From Lolium rigidum (lineage: Eukaryota; Streptophyta; Magnoliopsida; Poales; Poaceae), in assembly GCF_022539505.1 (NCBI RefSeq), contig NC_061508.1:62381754-62445753 (forward strand): a stretch of DNA of 64,000 bases, written 5' to 3'. The notes beneath the pieces were generated by a model, which worked only from the letters and a program-made list of their open reading frames with translations, made no database searches and was not told where the DNA came from. The position numbers and the translations under genes are program-made. This document shows positions 11,430 through 22,668 of the stretch, piece by piece. Each line of letters starts with the position of its first letter. Positions within the stretch are counted from its first letter, which is position 1.

Positions 11430-11447
11430 GATGATCTATGGGTAGTG
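11430..11447 (+). repeat. Target-site duplication, right copy (18 bp)
   Basis: Identical to 10749-10766. Confidence 0.95.
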
Positions 11448-13385
11448 GCGGAACGAGAAACGGTGAAAGACAGGTGCTAAATTTTCGCGTGTAAAAAACG
11501 TAGATTGCAACTAAAATGGAGCAAGGTGAAAATACATTACCTCCACCGAAACATAAAGAGTCTAATCGAAAAATGGAAAAAGATAAATTACTCACAGAAT
11601 TTTTCACAAATAGACAATGAGGAATATGAGTAATTGAGCAACCGAAAGGGCAGAAAATGCATACCCTTTGAAATTTATCACTTTTAGAAAATGCCTTTCA
11701 TATTTTTGAAGGAGAGCGAGAGAAGCGCTAGAAGCGGAATCAAGGCATTGATCAGTGCTGCTAGCGCTACCAATCGATCAGGCCGCCACCCTTTCTCCTT
11801 TAGAACAACTTTCTGTAGCATATGAGACGACTCTCTGACACATCATGCATGCAATTTTTTTCGCGATCCTCGTGTGCGTCTCCGCGGACGCTACGCGGTC
11901 GCGCCGAGCGTCCACTCGCTTCCCCCACGGGCCCGCCTGGCAGCAACCCTGGTTCGATCGGCCTCGAAAGCACACAACAAGCGCTTGAATATAAACACAC
12001 ATGATAAAGAGAAAGAAGAACACATAAAGGCAACAGAAAAATCAATAACCCCAGTGTGATAATATAAACAAAAAGTTAAGAAACTTCCAATAGAATACTT
12101 TTAACTATTTCCTAAGGAAACGAAACAACAAATTTTCTTGCGCTTTGTTCCTCCTTGAAAATTCATAGTCCCCCGAAGGAAAAATGAAATATTTTTCAAA
12201 ATGGAAAATAATCCTCAACTGAACCAGATTCCATAGTAGAAATTCTTGGTTTCTTAACAAAAAATCGCAATATTATCATCTTACAAAGATTAATTTTTTC
12301 AGACACAAAAGCCATGTGTGAAAAAAGTGAGTGCGAGCTCGAATACCAACAAAAATGAATGACGTGGGCCCTTGTGGTGTAGCAAATTACACTATAAAAC
12401 ACAGGAACATTTGGTTACCAAAAAGAAACTCATCGACTCTCCTAAAGGAAACATGTCGCGGACAAAAGAGGACACACTACGACCTACCATGTGAATGAGA
12501 GGGAAAATAGAGAACATATACAATATAGCCGGCTCAACTAGCTGATGCACTAAAATATTGAGCAAAACACATGATAACTACGAGCTTCAGATAAACACAT
12601 TGTTGGATTTTTCATCGCTATATGTGTACATTCCAAGAATAGAGAAAATGACAGGTTGCCGCATTCCTCAATCAAAGAAAATTAGGAGCATCAATAATTA
12701 CGAAATAGTACCTCGAAACAGGGACTATAAGCTTTTCTTTCTCGATGAACGGATCAACAAACAAAAAAAAAGGAAAATAAATAGGACGGACAAACCAAGC
12801 TCCAACGCCGGCCTCTCTCCCTCTCCATGTCCCACCTCTCTTTGAAACTCTCCAAAATAAGAGGAAATAGGGCAAAGGAACCAACACACTATTCTTATGA
12901 TTACCTTTCTCGGTTGCTTAGCTGCATCCCAAAAAACGCAAGTGTGTCTTCTCTTAACTGCCACCTCGGTGCCTCTCCTCTTTCCAAGATATACCGTTCC
13001 AAATGCTCCGACTCCTAGTTCGTGAAGCTTATTTGGCCATTAGGAAAAAGAAATGGACTTTTTTTTGAAAAGAACCTGAAGCTTCTCTATTCCATGTGGG
13101 CCCCTCTGCACATAAAAGGTGAGACGTTGTGGTGGCAATAGTATGTCGTCAACATGCATGTGTAACATTGAACATTCAGTTGTGCAATAGTTATATTAGC
13201 AAAAGAGAAGGGGTAATATGATTCAACCACGTAACTGAGCAACGTATAAGTTGAAGGAGAAGTAATATTCATATGGATGTCTTACCTACGTTGAAGCCGG
13301 GGGGGGCGGTGGCCCCCACCCCGCCGTCGGCACTGAGAGATCCTACCTTGCCAGAGATACCTTGGCGAAGGCAGATGCGCAATTT
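11448..13385. other. Stretch without recognisable genes
   Basis: AT-rich, with a GC-richer patch at 11860-11960 and a G-run followed by a C-rich run at 13298-13324. Short ORFs on both strands show no domain and overlap one another. I see no paired terminal repeats. Confidence 0.5.
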
Positions 13386-13730
13386 TTATGGTGCCACTTC
13401 TTCAAGCTCATGATGACGGGGGAGCACAATGAGAACCATAAGAATCCCTCCCACGATGGAGAATACGACGATAGCTTCGGTAGAAATTGCTCCTCCTCCG
13501 TGGTGCTGAGGCGGAGGAGCTGACGGTGCCACATGGACAGGGGGAGATGAATGTTCACCTGTGGCGGCGGTGATCCAATCATCGGGTAGAGCGGCTACCC
13601 GAACATGACGGCAGGGCGACACGGTCACAATACAGACTTTAGCCTGAATCAGCGGACACCTGTTCTGAAGACATGTTTTGTTATGACAAATGTGGGTGGA
13701 GGTGGTCTCTCCGTCCCAGTGACTCCCCAC
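13386..13730 (-). CDS. Unidentified 114-codon ORF with a C-terminal membrane segment
   Basis: The predicted protein has a Cys-containing first half (CHNKTCLQNRCPLI, VSPCRHV), a Pro/His-rich linker (about residues 60-80), a hydrophobic segment STEAIVVFSIVGGILMVLIV near residues 83-102, and a short charged tail. That order resembles the end of a single-pass membrane protein: ectodomain, stalk, helix, short tail. I cannot match it to a family. The reading frame is also open upstream of the first ATG, so the ORF could be the last exon or a fragment of a larger host gene. It may equally be a chance ORF. Confidence 0.3.
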   Translation of the reverse strand: MGSHWDGETTSTHICHNKTCLQNRCPLIQAKVCIVTVSPCRHVRVAALPDDWITAATGEHSSPPVHVAPSAPPPQHHGGGAISTEAIVVFSIVGGILMVLIVLPRHHELEEVAP

Positions 13731-14560
13731 CTTACACCCTACTCTCTATCTCCCCATCTTAAGATGCATGTTATATCGTACTCGTTCTTACAACAATAGT
13801 TGCCGTCCACCGTGGAGCCTGAGGCACCTGGAGCATGGATCCAGAGGGATCCGCATTCGCAGGCATCAGAGACACCAACACCATCGATCCTGATCTATAT
13901 GCCGACAACTTATCCATCATCTATGATGATGAATGCTGGATTCCGGCTAGGGTGCATGATAACCCTCAAAAGTAGGGGATCAATGTAGCACATTTCAATG
14001 TGAAAGTATATATGTGTATCAATCTGCAAACAGCCAGAAGGAAACAATATTTACTCTCGACAACTAAAGTACGTGTCACATTTCTAATTGTTTATGCACT
14101 AAACAAAACAACGTAACAAAAGGGGATTTAAGTTGGTTCTGCGCATACCGCATTTCTCTCATCTACCTACAGCCAATGTTGTCAAACACATCGTGATGTG
14201 GGTACACAATGCATTAACACTAGCATTACCCTGATGCTTCTGTGACATATAATGAAAAACAAACGCATACATATCATAACCATGATTCCAAATTATGACA
14301 AGCTAGAAAGTCTCAATACAACAACAAATCCATAACATGTATCATCAAGTGCCACAATATCCACCATAGGAATTACATAGGTAGTACCGTAGTAATGTAG
14401 GAAAGCTCAAACGGGCTAGAACAATGATCATACATAGAAATATTGGATCAATTTAACTACCACAAACCCCAAGTGACACATTTTTTTGAAAATTTACGCA
14501 TCGTCGTTAATCCCTGCAAAATATAACCTCTGCGTCTACTGTAATTCACGGGGAACCGCC
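13731..14560. other. Stretch without recognisable genes
   Basis: No ORF of interest, terminal repeat or known element seen. Confidence 0.5.
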
Positions 14561-14744
14561 TTCTCCTCCTCCTCTTCCTCCTCCTCCTCCTCCTCCTCCT
14601 CCTCCTCCTCCTCCTCCTCCTCCTTCTCCTCCTCCTCCTTCTTCTTCTTCTTCTCCTTCTTCTTCTTCTTCTTCTTCTTCTTCTTCTTCTTCTTCTTCTT
14701 CTTCTTCTTCTTCTTCTTCTTCTTCTTCTTCTTCTTCTTCTTCT

Positions 14745-14791
<47 letters not shown>

Positions 14792-14851
14792 TTCTTCTTT
14801 TTCTTCTTCTGCTTCTTCTTCCTCTGCTTCTTCCTCTTCCTCTTCCTCTTC
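14561..14851 (+). repeat. Long compound microsatellite (CTC)n-(TTC)n
   Basis: About 290 bp of almost pure pyrimidine trinucleotide repeat: CTC units to about 14640, then TTC units to about 14810, then mixed TTC/CTC/TGC. ORFs through it (poly-Ser, poly-Phe, poly-Lys/Glu) are artefacts of the repeat. Confidence 0.98.
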
Positions 14852-14865
14852 AACACCGCCACGAC

Positions 14866-15018
14866 ATGAGCGACTACACCCTGTCGTCGGACTCAGAGAG
14901 CGAGGGCAAGTCGCCGGATGGCTGCATTGACCGCGGGCAATTTGGACGTCTACGTCGTGCCGCTGGAGATGCCCTAAATGAAGTAGGAGTGTGTCACAAA
15001 CTTCTTTGTAATAAGTAA
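14866..15018 (+). CDS. Short 50-codon ORF immediately after the microsatellite
   Basis: Starting at ATG 14866, the frame reads MSDYTLSSDSESEGKSPDG and continues with a basic segment (QFGRLRRAAGDAL) to a stop at 15016. The codon usage looks more protein-like than the surroundings. A pyrimidine-rich tract just upstream is common in plant 5' leaders. I recognise no family. It may be the first exon of a dead gene or of a captured fragment. Weak evidence. Confidence 0.25.
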   Translation: MSDYTLSSDSESEGKSPDGCIDRGQFGRLRRAAGDALNEVGVCHKLLCNK

Positions 15019-15550
15019 CTCAAAAGATCTCATGTCTCCTGTATACTACGGGGCCTTGGAGACCAGATGTCTACGCCTGTGGTCTCGTTTATACTCCAAT
15101 GCATGTGAAATATTATGATATTCCTATCCAATCAGTTTGGCGAATAAATGGCTAGTCAAACCTATACACTGCACGCGGAGTGTTCCTTCGCTATCTGGTG
15201 TGGTCATAGCCTACGGCATTGAATTGTGACTTGTTAGCACATTCAAGTAACCCTCCGTTTACAAATCGTAAAAACTAGTACTAATTTTAAATTAAGGTTT
15301 AAACATTAATGATCATACATGAAAATTTAGGTAAATGTAAATTTGGCAACTGATGTGTGCTGCTTACACAACTGTGCAACTCCAGTACAATATGGCAACG
15401 TAATCATATCTTCATCATCATCATATTTTAAAGAAAGAATAAAAGCGCAAGATATCGTACTGGTTCCAGTCATACATTTATCCACGAGTGGACATAAACA
15501 CATAAGTTCCTCTTTTTTCTTTGAGGGGAGTGAATACGAAATTCATTGTA
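15019..15550. other. Stretch without recognisable features
   Basis: No gene, element boundary or repeat recognised up to the Copia insertion. Confidence 0.5.
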
Positions 15551-15555
15551 GAATA

Positions 15556-15712
15556 TGTTGAGATACATATCTTGTGTAATTATGTGTAGCGATACATATC
15601 TTCTGTATTTATGTTGGGCCCGCCTCCTTCCTTGCATAGTCGAGGATGTGACCTATATATGTAACGCCATATGCACCCAATCAATACATTGTGAGTTACA
15701 TCCCTTTCTACA
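15556..15712 (+). repeat. Copia 5' LTR (157 bp)
   Basis: TGTTGAGATACATATC to CCCTTTCTACA. The sequence just inside, TAGTATCACAC (15713-15723), is a degenerate form of the usual TGGTATCAGAGC initiator-tRNA-Met primer site. Confidence 0.95.
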
Positions 15713-15917
15713 TAGTATCACACACCTACCGTTCCTAACCTAGCCGCCGTGCCCCCTCTCCCCCGCGCGCGCCGCCCCACCCTCCAACCCTAGCACCGCC
15801 GCCCTTGTGCCGCCGCGTGTGGTCCTCCTCACGCCGCGCCACCGCCGCATCTGCAGCCGCCGCCACGCCTCCCTCCCCAACCCCCGCACCGTCGCCGTCC
15901 CCCGCTCGCGCGTCGTC

Positions 15918-16703
15918 ATGTCGTCGGTCTCCAACGGCAGCAACCCCTTCGCCTCGGACGCCTCCGATGACTTCTCCTTCCCCAACCCCGCCACGCTGCG
16001 CGAGGTCCACATCACCGACCATGTCCCCGTCAAGATCTCCCTCGCCGAGAAGAACAACCACGCCTGGAGGACCTACTTCTACCTCCTCTTCCGCGAGTAC
16101 AACCTGCGCGACCACATCAACGGCTCCGTCGACCTCTTCGCCCAACGCAACCCCGACTGGCTCGCCATCGACGCCACCATCATCCGCTGGCTCTTCCTCA
16201 CCTTCTCGTCGGACATCTTCAAGACGGTGGTCCGCGAGGGCGACGACGTGCACACGGTCTGGACGAAGATCAATGGGCTCTTCACCGACAACAAGCTGCA
16301 GAGGATCGTGTTCTTGCAGCATGAATTCTTCGGCACGCTGCAGAACGACCAGACCCTCGACGCCTATTGCCTGCGCCTCAAGGCGATCTCCGACGAGCTT
16401 CACGACCTCGGCTTTAAGATCGGCGACGAGATTCTTCTTTCCACTCTTAATGCAAGGCTCAATGAGGACCTCGCGAACGCCGCCTTCAAACTCACCCTCA
16501 TGACCGAACCCACCTTCGAACGGGCGGTCACCTACCTCAAGCTCAAGGAACATCGGCTGAAGAACCTCTGCACCCGCGCCGTCCACACCGCCTTCGCCGC
16601 CGGCTACCGCGCCCCTGCAACGCCGGCTCCCGCGCCTCCTCAACAGGCGCCGCGCCCGTGGACCGCGCCGCCCCTCCTCCCCACGCCGCCCCAGCAGCCG
16701 TAG
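15918..16703 (+). pseudogene. Copia gag, ended by a premature stop
   Basis: From ATG 15918 (MSSVSNGSNPF) the frame gives about 261 residues of a Copia gag: an N-terminal segment with NHAWRTYFYLLFREYNLRDHI (around residues 48-70), then the helical UBN2/Retrotran_gag_2 region with LQNDQTLDAYCLRLKAISDEL and a Pro-rich tail. The frame is open further upstream to 15807, but that part looks like leader. It stops at TAG 16701-16703, inside a run of CAG codons. After the stop the same frame continues with Gly/Arg/Asn-rich sequence of the gag tail, so the stop looks like a single C-to-T change. The protein would pack the element's RNA. Confidence 0.85.
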
Positions 16704-17873
16704 CAACAGCAGGGCCGCAACAACCGCCGCCGTCGCGGCGGTGGCCGCAACAACGGGGGCAGGAACGGGGGCGGGAACGGTGGTGGCAACACCCAGCCCC
16801 TGCCACCATGGAGCGGCGGCTACAACCCATGGACGGGGGTCATCCACGCCTACAGCATGCCGGTGGCCCGCCCGCCCCCGGCACCTTCGGTCCTCGCCCG
16901 CCGACTCACCAGGCGCTCTTCGCCGCGACACCGCCCTACGCCCCGGCCTTCACCGCCACGTCGCGCCACCACCCTACGCGCCGCCGCAGCCCGCATGGGA
17001 CCCGGCGCTCTTCGCGGCACTGCAGCAGGCGCCCACACCTGGCTCTTACGCCGGTGGCGGCGACTGGTTTATGGACACAGGCGTCTCGTCTCACATGGCG
17101 GCTCACCCGAGTAACCTTTCACATTCCTTTCCCACTTCCACCGAGTCTCGCATGTCGGTAACGGCGCCGGTCTTCCTATTTCTCACATTGGTTCTGCTAA
17201 TTTTCCTTCTACTTCCAAACCACTGTCTCTTAATAATGTCATTGTGTCTCCCCAGCTTATTCAGAATTTAGTCTCTGTTAAAACTCTATCTCGTGACAAT
17301 TCTGTGACTGTTGAATTTGACGCTTTTGATTTTTCTGTCAAGGACGCCCGCACCAGGATGGTCCTCCACCGATGTGAGAGCCCCGACGATTTGTATCCGG
17401 TAATGTCGCCTTCCACCCCCGGCGCCGCACATCATGCTCTCTCCACAGGCGTTGATCTTTGGCATGCTCGTCTTGAACATCCCAGTGCCAACACGCTTCA
17501 CCAAATAATGAGTGATTTTTCGTTTTCATGTAATAAACAGTCTTCACATAGTTGCGAAGCGTGTCGTCTTGGTAAATACGTTCGTCTTCCTTTTAGTCAG
17601 TCTTCCATAGTTGCGTCTTTCCCTTTTAAGTTAATTCATAGTGATGTATGGACCTCTCCAAGACCGAGTAATTCTGGTTTTCTTTATTACCTGCTTATTC
17701 TTGATAATTTTTCTCATTTTATGTCGCCACCACTCTCACAGCCTTCTACGCCTATGTTTCCACCCAGTTCGGTCACCCCATCCACGCCCTACAGACTAAC
17801 AACGGAAAAGAGTTTGACAATGTCGCCGTCCGCACCCTACTCTCCTCTCACGACACTATTTTCCGTCTAACCT
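16704..17873 (+). pseudogene. Copia protease and integrase, 5' portion
   Basis: The protease active site reads DWFMDTGVSSHM at 17062-17097 (DTG; the normal third position, Ala, is Val). A frame change near 17150-17240 separates it from the GAG-pre-integrase zinc-binding region VDLWHARLEHPSANTLHQIM with CEACRLGKY (17445-17590), followed by the integrase start with LIHSDVW (first catalytic Asp, about 17640). After about 17700 the frame shifts again. At about 17788 the sequence reads QTNNGKEFD, where the second catalytic Asp normally stands in QTDNG; here it is Asn. The domain is then cut by the DNA transposon starting at 17874. The product would be inactive. Confidence 0.85.
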
Positions 17874-19788
17874 GTCTACAACAAAAAATGCATGTAGAGA
17901 CGTCTAATTTATGTGCTAAAGACGCTTTATTTCATCTCTACATGAATGTAGAGTCGCTAAGTAAAACGTCTTAGAAGTGTCTCTTTATGCACCGTCGCAA
18001 GATATGTAGAGACGCTATGTTGAGCGTGTTTAGGAGACAATGAGACGTTGATAAAGCATCCTTACTGCCATATAGACGTTTTATTTGATGAGCTTACCCA
18101 TCGCCTCTAATCATGTTGAGCCGTTTTATTGTGTCTTACATAATTGGAATGCATCATATTGTTTCTTTTTATTTGGTATTGCTGATAATTACCGATTGAA
18201 ATCTGGAAGTAATTTGTTCTGTTACAAACAACAAAACAGTATAAAATTACAACTCACTGTGGGAAAAATATATTTATTTCTTAAGATCAATAGTATTTTA
18301 CAATCAAACTCTAGATCCATTACAAAAAGAAAATCTGATTCCACCGAACAAACTCCCTTAAATCCTAAATACATTGTGTACCTAGTTAACATCTATCTTT
18401 TATATATATAAGCTTATGCATAGGGTTAACAGTACATGATCTCCCAGGTCGCCATCTTAACCTCTCCTTAGATTTCCTTCAGACTTTTATCGTACGGCTT
18501 CAAAAATCACCGGAACCAGTTACCCTGAACAAAAAATCAAATCAAATACAAATAGATTAACTAGAACACTTCACTAGAAAGTCTCACTTCCAATAAGAGA
18601 TATCTACAATGTATATCATTATAAACATACGAAGAGTAAATATTGTGTTGAACATGCATGAGATCACTTTCTAGAAACTAGTGACTAGCAAGAACTATGG
18701 TTTTGCTACCTTGTCAGTTTTTGTTCTCTCCTCAAATAGAGACAAGTTTAAACAGACTCCTATCTAATCATCAACATATCCTGCAATGGCAAAACAAGAC
18801 AACTGGATCATAACAAAATGGAACTTCAAAGATATTCATGTGAAGTTTCAATATGCGAAGCATCTCCATGTACATCGAATAGAAGGGAAGAGTGACAAAC
18901 CTTGCCAAGCATTGGTGTACATCAGAAACAGCTATATGATGCACAGCCAAATTAAATCAAAAGGTTGTAACCCAGCCTGCAATGCATCTACTAGAATAGT
19001 CAGAGTTCACGACATGGCCGGAGATAAATCTGGTGGAGGTTACGTACCTTGTTCCATCAGTTGGAATTCCGGACAGTAATAAAACTTCATCAAAATAGCA
19101 GTCTAATATATATTTAAGCCCAACTTCACTAACCTGATGCCAAGTTTGCAGCAGTTAACTGGAAACCGAAAGTAATTTCATCTCAGTAATATTATCGAAC
19201 ACCTCATCTGTATGCACATAGGATGGAAGGCAACGATGATCTAACCTGCGGATCTTGCCATGTGCGAACTAGCACTTCCGTTGGCTGCGCAAATAAAAGG
19301 GTGCTTCACGAAGGAGAGGCGGAATTGGTCGCTAGCTGCCGCGGGAACGCCATGACCGCTGGTGTCGGTAGAGAAAAAGAGTGCTAACTCCTAACCTTGA
19401 CGTCCATGGAGAGAGAGGGTCCAGGTCGCAGAGATGATGGCAAGAATGAAAGGCGGCAAGAGGAGGAGCAGCAGGAGGGCTGGCACTCTGAAGATCGGCG
19501 GCGTAAAGGAGGTCGCCATTTTCTTGTGGATGGGAACCGGCGGCGGTAGTTTGTTTTGCCCATCTCAGATCTAATCAGGCGGTAGGAGGCGCAAGTTTTT
19601 TTTTCTAACTCAGAGATGGGCAGCAAACTATTAGGGTTATAAACGTGGTGCATAACCATACATGAAACATGTGACGTTTTGTACAACGTCTCCAATAACG
19701 TCTCTACGTGCTAACCGGCTCTGAATTTTAAGACGAATACAAGAGCGTCCTATGTAGAACGTCCCTAGGTGACTGTTTTCTTGTAGCG
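17874..19788. mobile_element. CACTA-like non-autonomous DNA transposon inside the Copia integrase
   Basis: The inserted DNA begins GTCTACAACAAAA and ends TTTTCTTGTAGCG, i.e. imperfect terminal inverted repeats close to the CACTACAAGAAA ends of grass CACTA elements. Just inside, short motifs (AGAGACGTC, GACGTTTT, AACGTCTC, ACGTCC) recur in both orientations at both ends, the subterminal repeat pattern expected of CACTA. I do not find a clean 3-bp target duplication (CCT versus TAT), so the exact edges may be a few bases off, or the junctions have decayed. No transposase is encoded. The Copia frame resumes to its right, confirming it is an insert. Confidence 0.6.
19391..19519 (-). CDS. Short ORF with signal-peptide-like sequence inside the CACTA-like element
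   Basis: From ATG 19519 on the minus strand, 42 codons read MATSFTPPIFRVPALLLLLL and continue with PPFILAIISAT before a stop. This is a hydrophobic core typical of a secretory signal or membrane anchor. A possible splice donor (CAAG|GTTAGG) lies just before the stop, so this could be exon 1 of a host gene captured by the transposon. Evidence is limited to composition and context. Confidence 0.3.
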   Translation of the reverse strand: MATSFTPPIFRVPALLLLLLLPPFILAIISATWTLSLHGRQG

Positions 19789-22095
19789 TATCCTCCCGAC
19801 TGCATCCGCACCCTCCTATTCCACAGTCATGTTCCCCCCACTTTTTGGCCTGACGCCTTAGCCACCGTCACCCTCCTCGTCAACCTTCGTCCGTGTCGTC
19901 TCCGCTGGAACTATGCACCTCATCACCTCCTTTACAGTTCCACTCCATGCTACGACAGTCTTCGGATTTTCGGTTGTCGTTGTTATCCTAGTATCCCCGC
20001 CACCATTCCTCATAAACTCACCCCTCGTTCCGTTCCGTGTGTCTTCCTCGGTTACCCGGCTAACACCAGAGGCTATCGTTGTTACGACCCCGTGTCCCAT
20101 CGGGTCATCACCTCGCGGCACATTTCCTTTGATGAGTGTTGTTTCCCATTTGCACAGGCACAGGTGGCTGCACCCCTACCCCGGCAGCGCCTCCTGCGGC
20201 GCCCTCGAGTTCCACCTCGGGCGCCCCTCCGTCGCCTCCCACGGCGCCCTCGAGCTCGGCCTCGGGCATCGTTTGACAACCGGCGACTTCACCATCGTCG
20301 CCCTCGAGCCCTGCCTCAGGCGGCACCGCATCGGCCGCTTCGCCCTCGAGCCTTGCCTCGGGCACCCCCGCATCGGCCGCGTCGTCCTCGAGCTTGGGTG
20401 CTGCCCCTACGGACGCGCCGCCACCGAATCCCCCCCCCCCCGTTGCGGGGCCCATCACCTGCGCACGTGCGGGTATCTCTCGTCCGAGCACCCGGTACCC
20501 CCGGATGCGTACGCCTGCCCCCCGTCGACTTCCACGCCGTCGACCTCCACGCCGTCCCTGCTGCCCGCCTCTGCCCGGGCGGCGCTCCGTGACCCTCACT
20601 GGTTCACCGCCATGCAGGAGGAGTTTTATGCTCTGCAGTGAAACCAGACTTGCTAGCTTGTTCCGCGTCCCCCCCACGCCAACGTCATCACCGGCAAGTG
20701 GGTCTTCAAGCACAAGTTCGCTTCGGACGGCACTCTTGACCGTCATAAGGCCCACTGGGTGGTTCGCGGCTTTCACCAGCGTGCCGGCGTTGACTTCACC
20801 GACACCTTCGCCCTGGTTGTCAAACCCGGGACAATACGCACCGTCCTCCAGCTTGCGGTATCTCGCCGTTGGCTGGTGCATTAGATGGACGTCTCCAACG
20901 CCTTCCTCGACGGCCACCTTGAGGAGCAGGTCTTCTGTCAATAGCCTACCGGATTCGTCGGCATCGCCCACCCCGATCACGTGTGCATGCTCTCACGCTC
21001 ATTATATGGGCTCAAGCAGGCGCCCCGTGCCTGGTACCAGCGCATTGCATCGTTTCTTCATCAGCTCGGCTTCCGCTCCACTCGCTCCGATGCATCGCTG
21101 TTCGTGTACCGTCAGGGCTCCACCACCGCGTACCTGTTACTGTACTTCGACGACATCATGCTCATGGCATCCACCGCGGACCTTCTATGACAACTCACTG
21201 ATCGTCTCCGTGCTGAGTTCGCCCTGAAGGACTTGGGGCCTCTGCACTACTTCCTCGGCATCGAGGTCGTCCGCCGTGCTGATGGCTTCTTCCTTCATCA
21301 GCGCAAGTACGCCCACGAACTCCTTGACCGCGCCGGTATGCTTAACTGCAAACCCGCGGCCACCCCCGTCGACACGAAGGCCAAGCTCTCCGCCACGGAT
21401 GGGTCACCAGCATCGGACGCGTCGTCTTACCGCTCCATCATCAGCGCCTTGCAGTACCTCACTCTGACCCGCCCAGAGCGGCAGTATGCTGTTCAGCAGG
21501 TGTGTCGCCATGTGCATGCTCCCCGTGACTCCCATTGGACTGCGTTGAAGCGGATCCTTCGCTATATCCGCGTCACTCTCGACCTTGGGCTCTCTCTACA
21601 CGCCTCCACCACCGTGGACATTGTCGCCTATTCGGACGCTGATTGGGCTGGCTGCCCCGACACACGGCGATCCACGTCTGGCTAATGCGTCTACCTTGGC
21701 TCGTCCCTCATATCTTGGTCATCCAAGCGACAACCCACAGTTTCTCGTTCTAGTGCCGAGGCAGAGTACCGAGTTGTGGCTAACGCGGTCGCCGAAGTCT
21801 CCTGGCTACGGCAGCTTCTCGGAGAGCTCTCTTGTCCTATCGACAAGGCCACCGTGGTCTACTGCGACAACGTTTCCGCTGTCTACCACTCCGCCAACCC
21901 CGTTCATCACCGCCGCACCTGGACATCCACTTTGTTCGCGAACAGGTGGCTCTTGGGCATATCCGCGTGCTCCATGTGCCTACCTCTCAGCAGTTTGCGG
22001 ACATTATGACCAAGGGACTTCCTACGACATCTTTTGAGGAGTTTCGGTCCAGTCTTTGCGTCAGATCTAGCGACGCTTCGACTGCCGGCGGGGGG
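19789..22095 (+). pseudogene. Copia integrase end, reverse transcriptase and RNase H
   Basis: The right-hand part resumes in integrase (frame fragments with FWPDALA-type sequence near 19840, then IFGCRCYPSIPATIPHKLTP near 19970). It passes through a Pro/Arg-rich linker (20160-20560) into the Copia reverse transcriptase: VDFTDTFALVVKPGTIRTVL, MDVSNAFLDGHLEEQVFCQ, LYGLKQAPRAWYQRI and the catalytic YFDD at 21143-21154. RNase H follows with DADWAGCPDTRRSTSG and SSAEAEYR. In-frame stops occur near 20640, 20882, 20941, 21187 and 21683, two of them TAG where CAG is expected. Frame also changes in the linker. The polypurine tract GGCGGGGGG ends at 22095. Confidence 0.9.
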
Positions 22096-22252
22096 TGTTG
22101 AGATACATATCTTGTGTAATTATGTATAGCGCTACATATCTTTTGTATTTATGTTGACCTCGCCTCCTTCCCTGTATAGTCGAGGACGTGGCCCATATAT
22201 GTAATGCCATATAAACCCAATCAATGCATTGTGAGTTGCATCCCTTTCTACA
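22096..22252 (+). repeat. Copia 3' LTR (157 bp)
   Basis: Same length as the 5' LTR, ends TTTCTACA, followed by GAATA. Confidence 0.95.
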
Positions 22253-22257
22253 GAATA

Positions 22258-22657
22258 CACTAGTTAGTTTGCAGTTTTTGTTTTCCACGACAGAGAAACT
22301 AGTAAACTTGGGACAGCAGAGTTTAGCAACCATATATCACCACTCTAGAGAAATAAACTCAAGGCACATACCCTTTGGGTATGTTTGTAATCTAACCTCC
22401 ACTTAATATATGAAATATGCAAACAAAAAAGAAATTCTTTCTTTCAAAAAGACATACAAATTGTTCATTCTGACCCTTGCACTGGTGCAATGCAATGCAA
22501 CGCCCATGCTCACTGGAAATGAACACAAAAGACAACCATATACCCAAAGATTTTCTGGTGCAATGCAACAAGCTATCCTCACGGCGGTCAACACCACTTT
22601 GAGGACCATATTAGTCGAAAGCGATCACACAAATATAGCGTTATATGTGATCGGCAA
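22258..22657. other. Stretch without recognisable genes
   Basis: Host sequence between the Copia and the LINE; repeated TGCAATGCAA near 22490, nothing else seen. Confidence 0.5.
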
Positions 22658-22668
22658 CGAGAGCCTCG
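22658..22668. repeat. LINE target-site duplication, left copy
   Basis: CGAGAGCCTCG, immediately before the T-run; the same 11 bases occur at 56062-56072. Confidence 0.7.

Larger units (their letters stand above)
15551..22257 (+). mobile_element. Complete but degraded Ty1/Copia retrotransposon with GAATA target duplication
   Basis: Two 157-bp LTRs (15556-15712 and 22096-22252) are flanked by the same 5-bp sequence GAATA at 15551-15555 and 22253-22257, so this is one insertion. The order is LTR, degenerate primer site, gag, protease, GAG-pre-integrase/integrase, reverse transcriptase, RNase H, polypurine tract, LTR. That order, with integrase ahead of reverse transcriptase, defines Copia. The polyprotein is broken by several stop codons and frameshifts, and a CACTA-like element (17874-19788) splits the integrase. 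The LTRs are close in sequence but differ at several sites, so the insertion is not very recent. Confidence 0.95.

Noticed and set aside
11885..11980. Possible tRNA or SINE promoter (GGTTCGATC near 11952)
   Set aside because: No matching acceptor stem, A box or cloverleaf could be built around it.
14486..14869. Poly-Ser/poly-Phe and poly-Lys/Glu ORFs
   Set aside because: They are translations of the pyrimidine microsatellite.
15735..16931. 398-codon minus-strand ORF
   Set aside because: Antisense shadow of the GC-rich Copia gag, with low-complexity Arg/Val/Gly composition.
17871..19791. Exact CACTA boundaries with 3-bp duplication
   Set aside because: Flanking triplets (CCT and TAT) do not match and the terminal CACTA is altered on both sides, so only a CACTA-like call is made.
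20108..20980. 290-codon minus-strand ORF and other long frames
   Set aside because: Shadows of the GC-rich Copia linker and reverse transcriptase, which read correctly on the plus strand.
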